From Brevundimonas sp. UBA4609 (GTDB lineage Bacteria > Pseudomonadota > Alphaproteobacteria > Caulobacterales > Caulobacteraceae), in NCBI GenBank assembly GCA_002386585.1, contig DGIZ01000265.1, forward strand, positions 1,125 through 11,661: a stretch of 10,537 bases of DNA, given 5' to 3'. The position numbers and the translations under genes are program-made. Of the stretch, positions 1-5,271 are shown in pieces. The notes beneath the pieces were generated by a model. The model was not told the DNA's origin. It saw only the letters and a program-made list of their open reading frames with translations, and searched no databases. The stretch's first letter is position 1. Each line of letters starts with the position of its first letter.

Positions 1-16
1 GCTGAGCTACGCGTCC
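1..16 (-). tRNA. 5' end of a tRNA gene, cut by the window edge
   Basis: Read on the minus strand from position 16, the sequence is GGACGCG-TAGCTCAGC. That matches the start of a tRNA: a 7-nt 5' acceptor strand, T8, A9, the D-stem strand GCTC and A14-G15. The anticodon and the rest of the molecule lie outside the window, so the amino acid cannot be named. A promoter-like pair of hexamers lies upstream at 96-68 on the same strand, which supports a real gene. With only 16 nt visible the call rests on the D-arm pattern and context. Confidence 0.6.
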
Positions 17-67
17 GCCTGTTCTGCGGCCCCTCGGCGTGTGCGCCGGTGGGCGGGAAGGCGGCGT

Positions 68-96
68 CTATAACCCGCCGTTTGCGGGGGCTGCAA
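68..96 (-). promoter_or_regulatory. Promoter of the truncated tRNA
   Basis: On the minus strand TTGCAG (96-91) and TTATAG (73-68) are separated by exactly 17 bases. They resemble housekeeping -35 and -10 elements. Transcription would begin near position 60, leaving a leader of about 44 nt before the tRNA 5' end at 16. The element lies between the cpdR stop and the tRNA, so the tRNA need not depend on cpdR transcription. Confidence 0.5.
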
Positions 97-131
97 GGGG
101 CTTTGACGCCTTTGTTCGACTTTTCTTTCGG

Positions 132-488
132 TTAGGCCGCGATCATGCGTTCGACCTCGTTCACCAGGTCGCGCAGGTGGACGGGTTTGGACAGGACCTT
201 GGCCTGGGGCGAGGCCTGGGCGGCGCTGAGGGCGACCGCCGCGAAGCCGGTGATGAACATGATGCGCAGACCCGGCTGGCGGGCGGCGGCGACGCGGGCG
301 ACCTCGATGCCGTCGGCGCCCGGCATGACGATGTCGGTCAGCAGCAGGTCGTAGGGGCCCTGGTCCAGGGCGTCGATGGCGTCGTCGCCGTTTTCGCAGG
401 CCACGACCTCGTGGTCGGCCCGCTCCAGGGCGCGGGTCAGGAAGCCGCGAAGAGAATTGTCGTCTTCGGCCAGAAGAATGCGCGCCAT
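132..488 (-). CDS. cpdR: CpdR-type single-domain response regulator
   Basis: A 118-residue stand-alone receiver domain with no output domain. The acidic pocket is E8-D9-D10, the phospho-acceptor is D52 in LLLTDIVMP, the switch threonine is T80 in MFITGFAAVAL, and the conserved lysine is K101 in LSKP. The MFITGFAAVAL and LSKP...LRDLVNEV stretches match my memory of Caulobacter CpdR, which is also about 118 residues. In Caulobacter, unphosphorylated CpdR primes the ClpXP protease at the cell pole to degrade cell-cycle substrates such as PdeA. The CckA-ChpT relay phosphorylates and inactivates it. The protein ends in Ala-Ala, as in Caulobacter, where these residues matter for CpdR's own ClpXP turnover. 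There is no clear Shine-Dalgarno, and a GANTC site (493-497) lies just before the start. It is divergent from the amidohydrolase gene with a 129-bp gap. Confidence 0.9.
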   Translation of the reverse strand: MARILLAEDDNSLRGFLTRALERADHEVVACENGDDAIDALDQGPYDLLLTDIVMPGADGIEVARVAAARQPGLRIMFITGFAAVALSAAQASPQAKVLSKPVHLRDLVNEVERMIAA

Positions 489-617
489 GATCGAATCGAA
501 ACCGTTGGGAAATTGGCGGCCAGCCTAGGCCCTGCGGAGTAAACCGGCGGTGAAGACGACGGCGGGCGCAACGGCTTCGGGCGCGCCTTTCGCGACAAAG
601 CAGGCTATGGCCAAGGC

Positions 618-1439
618 ATGGATGCGCATCAGCCGCCCTTCTGGATCGTTCCGGCCGAGGCCGGGCGGGCGACGCCTCTGGTGTTCGCCTCGCCGCACTC
701 GGGCGGCTTCTATCCCGAGGACATGCAGGCGGCGGCCTCGATGCGCGCGGTCCGCAGCGCCGAGGACGCGGCCGTCGATCAGTTGATCGACGGAGGGCCG
801 GCAGAAGGCGCGGCTCTGATCGCGGCGCGGATCGGTCGAGCCTACGTCGATCTGAACCGGGCGCCGGACGAGTGGGATCCGGCGCTGATCACGGACGCCG
901 TCGCGCCGCGCGCCAGCGCCAAGGCCCAGGCGGGGTACGGCGTGGTGGCGCGATTGGCGGGGGACGGCACGCCGCTCTACGATCGACAGCTGACGTGGCG
1001 CGAGGCCGAGGCGAGGGTGGCGCGGGTCCATGCGCCCTATCATGCGGCCTTGCGGGAGATGATGGAGGCGGCGCGGGCGCGGTTCGGGCGAGCAGTGCTG
1101 ATCGACTGGCACTCCATGCCGGCGCGGGCGACGAACGGGGCGGTGGACGTGGTGCTGGGCGATCGGCACGGGACCAGTTGCGAGGCGCTGCTGACGCGGC
1201 GGCTGCGGCGGCTGTTCGAGGCGCAGGGGCTGACGGTCGGCCTGAACCGGCCCTATGCGGGCGGCTATGCGACCCAGCGCTGGGGGCGGCCGGACGAGGG
1301 TTTTCAGGCGATCCAGGTGGAGCTGAGCCGGGGCCTGTACTGGGATGAGGCGGCCTGGGGGCCCTCGCCGGGCTGGACGCGATGTCGCTCGGCCCTGCGG
1401 CGGGTCATCGCCGGCCTGTGCGCGGACCAGAGCGCCTGA
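618..1439 (+). CDS. N-formylglutamate amidohydrolase family protein
   Basis: A 273-residue soluble protein of the FGase family (PF05013). Conserved blocks in order are ASPHSGGFYP (24-33, putative metal-ligand His27), a VDLNRAPDEWDP block, DWHSMP, VLGDRHG, NRPYAGGY, and IQVELSRGLYWDE near the C terminus. The family hydrolyses N-formyl-L-glutamate to formate and glutamate, the last step of one histidine-degradation route. No other hut gene is in the window, so the true substrate may be another N-acyl amino acid. The start at 618 is the only reasonable ATG before the first conserved block, but its Shine-Dalgarno is poor. The DVNR motif I expect for the family reads DLNR here. It is divergent from cpdR and convergent with the sRNA and DUF599 gene. 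Confidence 0.88.
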   Translation: MDAHQPPFWIVPAEAGRATPLVFASPHSGGFYPEDMQAAASMRAVRSAEDAAVDQLIDGGPAEGAALIAARIGRAYVDLNRAPDEWDPALITDAVAPRASAKAQAGYGVVARLAGDGTPLYDRQLTWREAEARVARVHAPYHAALREMMEAARARFGRAVLIDWHSMPARATNGAVDVVLGDRHGTSCEALLTRRLRRLFEAQGLTVGLNRPYAGGYATQRWGRPDEGFQAIQVELSRGLYWDEAAWGPSPGWTRCRSALRRVIAGLCADQSA

Positions 1440-1454
1440 CGACCGCGAACGAGG

Positions 1455-1542
1455 CAAAAAAAGAGCCGCGCCAAACGGCGCGGCTTTGGAAAGTCTATAG
1501 GGAGGAAACGCCCAGGAAGGGCAAGACGCTCGAAAGCGTCGA
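1455..1542 (-). ncRNA. mmgR: MmgR/SuhB-family small RNA (candidate)
   Basis: The minus strand reads as a compact sRNA. Stem-loop 1 is GACGCT-TTCG-AGCGTC (1540-1525). Stem-loop 2 is GCCC-TTCCT-GGGC (1522-1510). An unpaired decamer TTTCCTCCCT (1508-1499) follows, then a 9-bp GC-rich terminator stem (1485-1464) and seven U (1462-1456). Three hairpins with the exact decamer UUUCCUCCCU between hairpin 2 and the terminator is what I recall of the alphaproteobacterial MmgR/SuhB family (Rfam suhB). In Sinorhizobium meliloti MmgR is about 77 nt and limits polyhydroxybutyrate granule accumulation. CCUCCC can pair with Shine-Dalgarno sequences, fitting a translational repressor. The 5' end is estimated from a weak promoter and is uncertain by some 10 nt. 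No protein-coding ORF fits this region. Confidence 0.68.
1456..1485 (-). terminator. Intrinsic terminator of the sRNA, possibly bidirectional
   Basis: A perfect 9-bp stem, AGCCGCGCC (1464-1472) with GGCGCGGCT (1477-1485), closes a 4-nt loop. On the minus strand it is followed by one C and seven T, a canonical intrinsic terminator. On the plus strand only TTT follows, so it would end the amidohydrolase transcript weakly at best. It would also stop read-through from the DUF599 gene upstream on the minus strand. Confidence 0.85.
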
Positions 1543-1547
1543 AAAAC

Positions 1548-1588
1548 AAGTTAGTTTGCAGCGCACAAAAATACAAGCGCCGAGTCAA
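1548..1588 (-). promoter_or_regulatory. Presumed sRNA promoter with operator-like palindrome
   Basis: On the minus strand, TTGACT (1588-1583) overlaps a GANTC site (1582-1586). Farther down, the imperfect palindrome TTTGTGCGCTGCAAA (1569-1555) is followed by TAACTT (1553-1548). TAACTT, with a poor -35 about 17 bases upstream, would start transcription near 1541, right at stem-loop 1. TTGACT does not give good spacing to any -10. A regulator site is plausible, but I cannot name the promoter elements with certainty. Confidence 0.3.
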
Positions 1589-1658
1589 TCTTATACCATC
1601 ACGGGGTGTTACGAAGTCTGACGTCGCCTCTCGGCGGCGCGGGGCGGCGATGACGATT

Positions 1659-1670
1659 TCGCATATGCGA
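1659..1670. repeat. 12-bp perfect palindrome TCGCATATGCGA
   Basis: TCGCAT|ATGCGA is an exact 12-bp dyad lying 5 bp beyond the stop codon of the DUF599 gene, in the spacer between it and the sRNA. It has no loop or T-tract, so it is not a terminator. It looks like a protein-binding site. No regulator gene is adjacent and the binding family is unknown. Confidence 0.4.
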
Positions 1671-1675
1671 GATAA

Positions 1676-2362
1676 TCATCCGCGCTCAAGCAGACGGCGG
1701 GCCTGGCGAATGGCGCTGGCGGCGGGCGAGGCCAGCTGACGCCAGGCCAGAAGGGCGAAGACCGACACCGCGCCCAGCATCAGCCACAACGGCCCGAACA
1801 ACCAGGCGGCGGCGGCCAGGGCGAAATAATAGCCGCGAACGCCCTGGTTGAAATTGGTCAGTGCGGGGTTCAGCAACCGCCCCACGGCGCGGCCATAGGC
1901 GACGCGATCGGCCTCTTCGTGGATTTCCGGCGCTGCGCCGATCAGGGCCAGGGTGTAGTTCAGCTGGCGCAAGGCCCAGATGAAGTCGAGGAAACCGCGC
2001 GCCAGGCAGACCAGAACCAGGGCCAGCTTGGCCTCCATCAGGCGCGGTGCGACGGGCTCGGCCCCGACGGCGGCGAAACCGCGCATCGCCGCCTCGCCCC
2101 CGAACAGCACCCCGGCCACGGCGGCGATCAGCAGCAGATTGGTCGAGGCGAAGAAGGAGGCCGAGTTGATCGAATGGCCCATCAACTGACTGTCGATTAG
2201 CCGCATTTCGCGATGGGTCATGGCGCGCATCCAGGCGTCGCGCACCGACAGCATGTCCATGTTGAGCGAGCCGCTGCGCCGCGCCACCAGGCGGATCAGC
2301 GGGCCATAGCCCAGCCAGGCGACGACGAAGACGAACAGGGCGATCCAATCGAACAGACTCAT
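1676..2362 (-). CDS. DUF599 family integral membrane protein
   Basis: A 228-residue protein with an N-terminal hydrophobic segment (about 4-22) and further membrane segments near 68-90, 108-140 and 176-208, giving four or five helices. The polar stretch DAWMRAMTHREMRLIDSQL (about 42-60), followed by NSASFFAST, and the later NFNQGVRGYYFALAAAAW block are characteristic of DUF599 as I remember it. The family has no established function and is common in Proteobacteria. The gene stands alone on the minus strand, divergent from ppa by 126 bp. Its start codon has no convincing Shine-Dalgarno and sits in the loop of a 5-bp hairpin (CAGAC 2354-2358, GTCTG 2363-2367). The start is the first ATG of the frame and places the first helix directly at the N terminus. 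Confidence 0.8.
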   Translation of the reverse strand: MSLFDWIALFVFVVAWLGYGPLIRLVARRSGSLNMDMLSVRDAWMRAMTHREMRLIDSQLMGHSINSASFFASTNLLLIAAVAGVLFGGEAAMRGFAAVGAEPVAPRLMEAKLALVLVCLARGFLDFIWALRQLNYTLALIGAAPEIHEEADRVAYGRAVGRLLNPALTNFNQGVRGYYFALAAAAWLFGPLWLMLGAVSVFALLAWRQLASPAASAIRQARRLLERG

Positions 2363-2393
2363 GTCTGGATTGACGCCACGTCAGCCGTCGCAA

Positions 2394-2421
2394 GGCAAGC
2401 GTGATCGCCGCGACGCTTGCC
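2394..2421. promoter_or_regulatory. 9-bp inverted repeat in the DUF599/ppa divergent region
   Basis: GGCAAGCGT (2394-2402) and ACGCTTGCC (2413-2421) are perfect inverted repeats separated by 10 bp. Their centres are 19 bp apart, about two helical turns, which suits a dimeric regulator. It could also fold as a hairpin in a long 5' leader of ppa. It is the only strong symmetry in the 126-bp divergent promoter region. There is no T-tract, so it is not a terminator. Confidence 0.45.
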
Positions 2422-2488
2422 GTAAAGCCGCGCAAAGCTTATCACGCGCGTCAATTCTCCCCGTTCGCACCTGCAATAAGAGCGTACC

Positions 2489-3046
2489 ATGAACATCGAC
2501 GCCATCCCGGTCGGCCCTAACGCGCCGTGGGACATCAACGTCATCATCGAAATTCCGCAGGGCGGACTGCCGGTGAAGTATGAGATGGACAAGGAGTCGG
2601 GCGCCCTGTTCGTCGACCGCTTCCTGCACACCGCCATGTACTATCCGGGCAACTACGGCTTCGTGCCGCACACCCTGTCGGACGACGGCGATCCCTGCGA
2701 CGTGATCGTGCTGAACCCGACGCCGGTGGTGCCCGGCTGCGTCATCCGTTCGCGCCCGATCGGCGTGCTGAAGATGGTCGATGAAGCCGGCGGCGACGAA
2801 AAGATCCTGGCCGTGCCGGTCGACAAGCTGAACCCTTATTACACCGAGGTCTCCAGCTACCGTCAGCTGCCCGCCATCCTGATCGAGCAGATCGAGCATT
2901 TCTTCACCCGCTACAAGGATCTGGAGAAGGGCAAGTCGGTCAAGGTCAACGGCTGGGGCGACGCCGGCGAAGCCGCCGAACTGATCGCGGCGGGCATGAA
3001 GGCTCACCAGGCCAAGCTGGCCGCCAAGGCCGATGCCGCCGCCTGA
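2489..3046 (+). CDS. ppa: Inorganic pyrophosphatase (family I)
   Basis: A 185-residue cytosolic enzyme that hydrolyses pyrophosphate to two phosphates, pulling biosynthetic reactions forward. The signature DDGDPCDV (65-72) is present. All the active-site residues I recall for E. coli Ppa appear at +1 offset: E21, K30, E32, R44, Y52, Y56, D66, D68, D71, D98, D103, K105, Y142 and K143, so it should be active and Mg-dependent. Bacterial family I enzymes are usually hexamers. The C-terminal tail is Ala/Lys-rich (AAKADAAA). The Shine-Dalgarno is weak (AAGAG). The gene is monocistronic, with an intrinsic terminator shortly after its stop. Confidence 0.97.
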   Translation: MNIDAIPVGPNAPWDINVIIEIPQGGLPVKYEMDKESGALFVDRFLHTAMYYPGNYGFVPHTLSDDGDPCDVIVLNPTPVVPGCVIRSRPIGVLKMVDEAGGDEKILAVPVDKLNPYYTEVSSYRQLPAILIEQIEHFFTRYKDLEKGKSVKVNGWGDAGEAAELIAAGMKAHQAKLAAKADAAA

Positions 3047-3069
3047 GGCGAGATGAAGTTTTGAATGCT

Positions 3070-3108
3070 GAAGGCCCCGCCGGATCGACCGACGGGGCCT
3101 TCTTTTTT
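3070..3108 (+). terminator. Intrinsic terminator of ppa
   Basis: A perfect 10-bp stem, GAAGGCCCCG (3070-3079) with CGGGGCCTTC (3093-3102), carries an inner CGG/CCG stem in its loop and is followed by six T (3103-3108). It lies 23 bp past the ppa stop codon. Confidence 0.93.
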
Positions 3109-3141
3109 GGGGCGCTGTCGCTCGCTGCCTGCGCATTGTTT

Positions 3142-3289
3142 CTCCCTCCCCTTCATGGGGAGGGTGGTCGCAGCGAAGCGGAGACCGGGTGGGGAGGGCC
3201 AGGCGATCCTGGCCTCGGCGCTTGAGCCGTCTTGCCCCACCCGACCTCGGCCTGACGGCCTCAGCTACCCTCCCATGAAGGGGAGGGAG
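3142..3289. repeat. REPIN-like pair of inverted palindromic repeats
   Basis: Two related units face each other: 3142-3194 and, inverted, 3235-3289. Both begin CTCCCTCCCCTTCATGGG and end CGGGTGGGG when read in the same sense. Each holds hairpin 1 (for the left unit CCCTCCCC-TTCAT-GGGGAGGG, 3144-3164) and a second, less conserved hairpin. The 40-bp spacer contains its own palindrome, GGCCAGG-CGAT-CCTGGCC (3197-3214). The element fills the gap between the ppa terminator and the stop of the aldolase gene, ending 4 bp from that stop. Its layout matches the elements at 6469-6568 and 7707-8104. Confidence 0.85.
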
Positions 3290-3293
3290 AGGG

Positions 3294-3968
3294 TCAGCGC
3301 TTGTTTCTGAACGCCGCGATCGCCTCGACGGTCTGGCGCACCTTGGCCTCGATGCCGGCCCAGTCGCGCGCCTGAATGGCGGCCTCGGTAATCAGCTTGG
3401 AGCCCATGCCGGTCGCTACGATGCCGGCCCCGAACCATTTGGCGATGGAGGCTTCGTCCGGGTCGACGCCGCCCGTCGGCATGATCTTGCTCCAGGGCAT
3501 GGGGCCCAGAACCGCCTTGACGAAGTCCGGCCCGCCGACGGAGGCGCCGGGGAAGAGTTTGACGATCTCGCAGCCCAGCTCCTGCGCCTCGGAGATGTCG
3601 CGCACCGAGCCGCAGCCGGGCGAATAGGCCACCTGTCGCCGATTGCAGACCCTGGCGACGTCGGGAACCAGGCAGGGGCTGATGACGAAGCGCGCGCCCG
3701 AGGCCAGGTAGAGGGCCGCCGTCGGCGCATCCAGGATCGAGCCCACGCCCATGATGATGTCGGGATCCGTGCGGCTGAATTCCTTGGACAGGGCGGTGAA
3801 GGTCTCCCAGGCGAAGTCGCCGCGGTTGGTGAACTCGATCGCCTTGGCGCCGCCGCGGGCGCAGGCCCGGATCACCTCGGCGCAGACCTCCTGGTCGGGG
3901 TGATAGAAGACCGGCACCACGCCCTGGGTTTCAAGGGCGGTCAGCACGCTGAGGCGGTCGTGGCGCAT
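3294..3968 (-). CDS. KDPG/KHG aldolase family protein (Eda-like)
   Basis: A 224-residue class I aldolase of the 2-keto-3-deoxy-6-phosphogluconate / 4-hydroxy-2-oxoglutarate aldolase family, a cytosolic TIM barrel that cleaves KDPG (or KDPGal/KHG) to pyruvate and an aldehyde. E45 in AIEFT matches E45 of E. coli Eda. The Schiff-base lysine is K137 in EIVKLFPGA, and MPTGGV is the phosphate-binding segment. After E45 the usual TLRT sequence reads FTNRGDFAW, so this is a divergent subgroup, perhaps serving a sugar-acid pathway rather than the main Entner-Doudoroff route. I chose the ATG at 3968 over one at 3983 because AAGGAG lies 6 nt before it. An imperfect palindrome and a TTGACG lie upstream (4051-4021). 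Confidence 0.87.
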   Translation of the reverse strand: MRHDRLSVLTALETQGVVPVFYHPDQEVCAEVIRACARGGAKAIEFTNRGDFAWETFTALSKEFSRTDPDIIMGVGSILDAPTAALYLASGARFVISPCLVPDVARVCNRRQVAYSPGCGSVRDISEAQELGCEIVKLFPGASVGGPDFVKAVLGPMPWSKIMPTGGVDPDEASIAKWFGAGIVATGMGSKLITEAAIQARDWAGIEAKVRQTVEAIAAFRNKR

Positions 3969-4020
3969 GGAGGTCTCCTTCAAGATCCGAGGCTCGCAGA
4001 TCGGCGCGCGACGCCCCTGA

Positions 4021-4051
4021 CGTCAAGGGTAACCGGGATCAATCCTGGTAA
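4021..4051 (-). promoter_or_regulatory. Putative promoter/operator of the aldolase gene
   Basis: On the minus strand TTGACG (4026-4021) is a good -35 for Caulobacterales, although the -10 at the right distance is weak. Immediately upstream, TTACCAGGAT-TG-ATCCCGGTTA (4051-4030) is an imperfect palindrome with 8 of 10 arm positions symmetric. LacI/GntR-type sugar regulators bind sites of this general form. The site lies just after the stop of the upstream hydrolase gene, so the aldolase could be transcribed independently of it. Confidence 0.35.
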
Positions 4052-4057
4052 GCGCCG

Positions 4058-4900
4058 CTATTCGGCGGTCGCCAGCTCCACCAGCCGCTTCACCATGGCG
4101 CTGTCGGGATCGGCCAGCGGGTCCAGGACGGTGAAGTGGTCGGCGCCCTCTACGATCTCGACGCGGGTATCGGCGCCCTTGCCGCCCCAGGCGGCGGCCA
4201 TCTCGCGGCTCTGGCGCACGAACTCATTGCTCTCGTCGCCGCCGACCCAGCAGTCCAGCGCCGTGCCGCCTGGCGTCGAGCCGTTCGGCGCGGGCCAGTG
4301 AATGGGCGACAGCGCGCGCGCGATCGGCGCGTCCAGTCCCAGGGCTTCGTTCAGCGAGGTGTGGACCAGCGGCTCCAGATCGAACACGCCCGAGATCGCC
4401 AGCGCCGCCCGCGCTCGGCCCTCGGACAGCATGCCCGCCGCCATATGGCCGCCGACCGAATGGCCGAAGACCAGCGGCCGCTTGCCGGTGCGGGCGCGGA
4501 CCGCTTCCGTCGCCTCGCGCATCTGGCTGATGATCTTGCCGACCGAGACGCCGGGCGCGAGATCGTATCCCGGCACGGCGACGCTGATTCCATGCTCCAG
4601 CAGGGCGGGCGCGACCCAGGCGAACCAGCCCCGATCCAGCGACTGCCAATAGCCGCCGTGCATGAAGACGGCGACCGGCGCGCCGGACCCGGCGTCGAAC
4701 CACTCCATCTTCTGCCGCTCGGACGGGCCGTATTCGATCGTCTCGGGTCGGCGGGCGTCGATCACCCGCAGCGAGTCCTTGCGCCAGCGGTCCAGGATAG
4801 CGGGGTGCCCCGGCACGCGGGCGCGGTTGTTATAGGCCGCCTCATAGGCCGCGGCCCGTTCCATCGTCAGCGTCGCCTCGGGCGACAAAGCCTTACCCAT
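4058..4900 (-). CDS. Alpha/beta hydrolase, kynurenine formamidase-like
   Basis: A 280-residue serine hydrolase. The oxyanion-hole motif is HGGYW (81-85), the nucleophile elbow is GHSVGG (146-151, Ser148), the likely acid is D222 in WVGGDES, and the catalytic histidine is H255 in ADHFTVL. The HGGYW plus GHSxGG combination and the N-terminal YNNRARVP stretch resemble the arylformamidase (eukaryotic-type kynurenine formamidase) branch. Members open N-formylkynurenine in tryptophan breakdown, but many bacterial relatives are generic esterases. No kyn genes are present, so the substrate is uncertain. GGAG lies 8 nt before the ATG. It has no signal peptide. It is divergent from the RAM-domain gene with only 50 bp between starts, so their promoters must overlap. 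Confidence 0.8.
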   Translation of the reverse strand: MGKALSPEATLTMERAAAYEAAYNNRARVPGHPAILDRWRKDSLRVIDARRPETIEYGPSERQKMEWFDAGSGAPVAVFMHGGYWQSLDRGWFAWVAPALLEHGISVAVPGYDLAPGVSVGKIISQMREATEAVRARTGKRPLVFGHSVGGHMAAGMLSEGRARAALAISGVFDLEPLVHTSLNEALGLDAPIARALSPIHWPAPNGSTPGGTALDCWVGGDESNEFVRQSREMAAAWGGKGADTRVEIVEGADHFTVLDPLADPDSAMVKRLVELATAE

Positions 4901-4950
4901 GTCGTCTCCATCCGCTAGAGACCTCCACTTGAACGGGAGGCTTGAAGGCC

Positions 4951-5208
4951 ATGATGACCGCCATTTTCGTCTTCATCAAATGCGAGTTGGGCCATGCCCA
5001 CGATGTTGCGGCCGATCTGGTCGACAATGTCGAGAATGTGAGCGAGGTCTATTCGACCTCGGGCCAGCACGACCTGCTGGCCAAGTTCCAGCTGCCCAAG
5101 GACGCCGACATCGGCGCCTTCGTCACCAAGCAGGTGCAGACGCGTCCGCACATCCGCGACACCTTCACCGTCATCACCTTCTCGCCCTTCATGCCCACCA
5201 AGAAGTAG
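4951..5208 (+). CDS. Stand-alone Lrp/AsnC ligand-binding (RAM) domain protein
   Basis: An 85-residue protein matching the ligand-binding, oligomerising C-terminal domain of Lrp/AsnC regulators (AsnC_trans_reg, PF01037): an N-terminal beta strand (TAIFVFIKCEL), VAADLVDNVENVSEVYSTSGQHDLLAKF, and a closing TVITFSPF strand. There is no helix-turn-helix, so it cannot bind DNA by itself. Such short proteins form Lrp-like rings and may sense small molecules or pair with full-length regulators. Start: ATG at 4951 follows GGGAGG by 10 nt. ATG 4954 is nearly as good, and a TTG at 4942 is too close to that Shine-Dalgarno. It precedes the acyl-CoA dehydrogenase genes by 63 bp on the same strand, possibly in one transcript. 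The function is unknown. Confidence 0.82.
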   Translation: MMTAIFVFIKCELGHAHDVAADLVDNVENVSEVYSTSGQHDLLAKFQLPKDADIGAFVTKQVQTRPHIRDTFTVITFSPFMPTKK

Positions 5209-5271
5209 GTTCCGTTTCCAAAAAGGACCGGCTAGCGTCCTCTCCAAGCAAGAACGCGAGGGAGGGCGGCC

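Noticed and set aside
525..1457. 310-residue minus-strand frame opposite the amidohydrolase gene
   Set aside because: Pro/Arg-rich antisense shadow. The plus strand carries intact N-formylglutamate amidohydrolase motifs.
1304..1588. 94-residue minus-strand frame starting with TTG at the sRNA promoter
   Set aside because: It runs through the hairpins and terminator of the sRNA and then antisense into the amidohydrolase gene, with no ribosome binding site or recognisable motif.
3142..3289. CRISPR array or simple tandem repeat
   Set aside because: There are only two units, in inverted orientation with internal hairpins, and no regular spacer series or cas genes.
3968..3983. Aldolase start at the upstream ATG (3983)
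   Set aside because: Its first codons spell the AAGGAG ribosome binding site of the ATG at 3968, which has ideal spacing.
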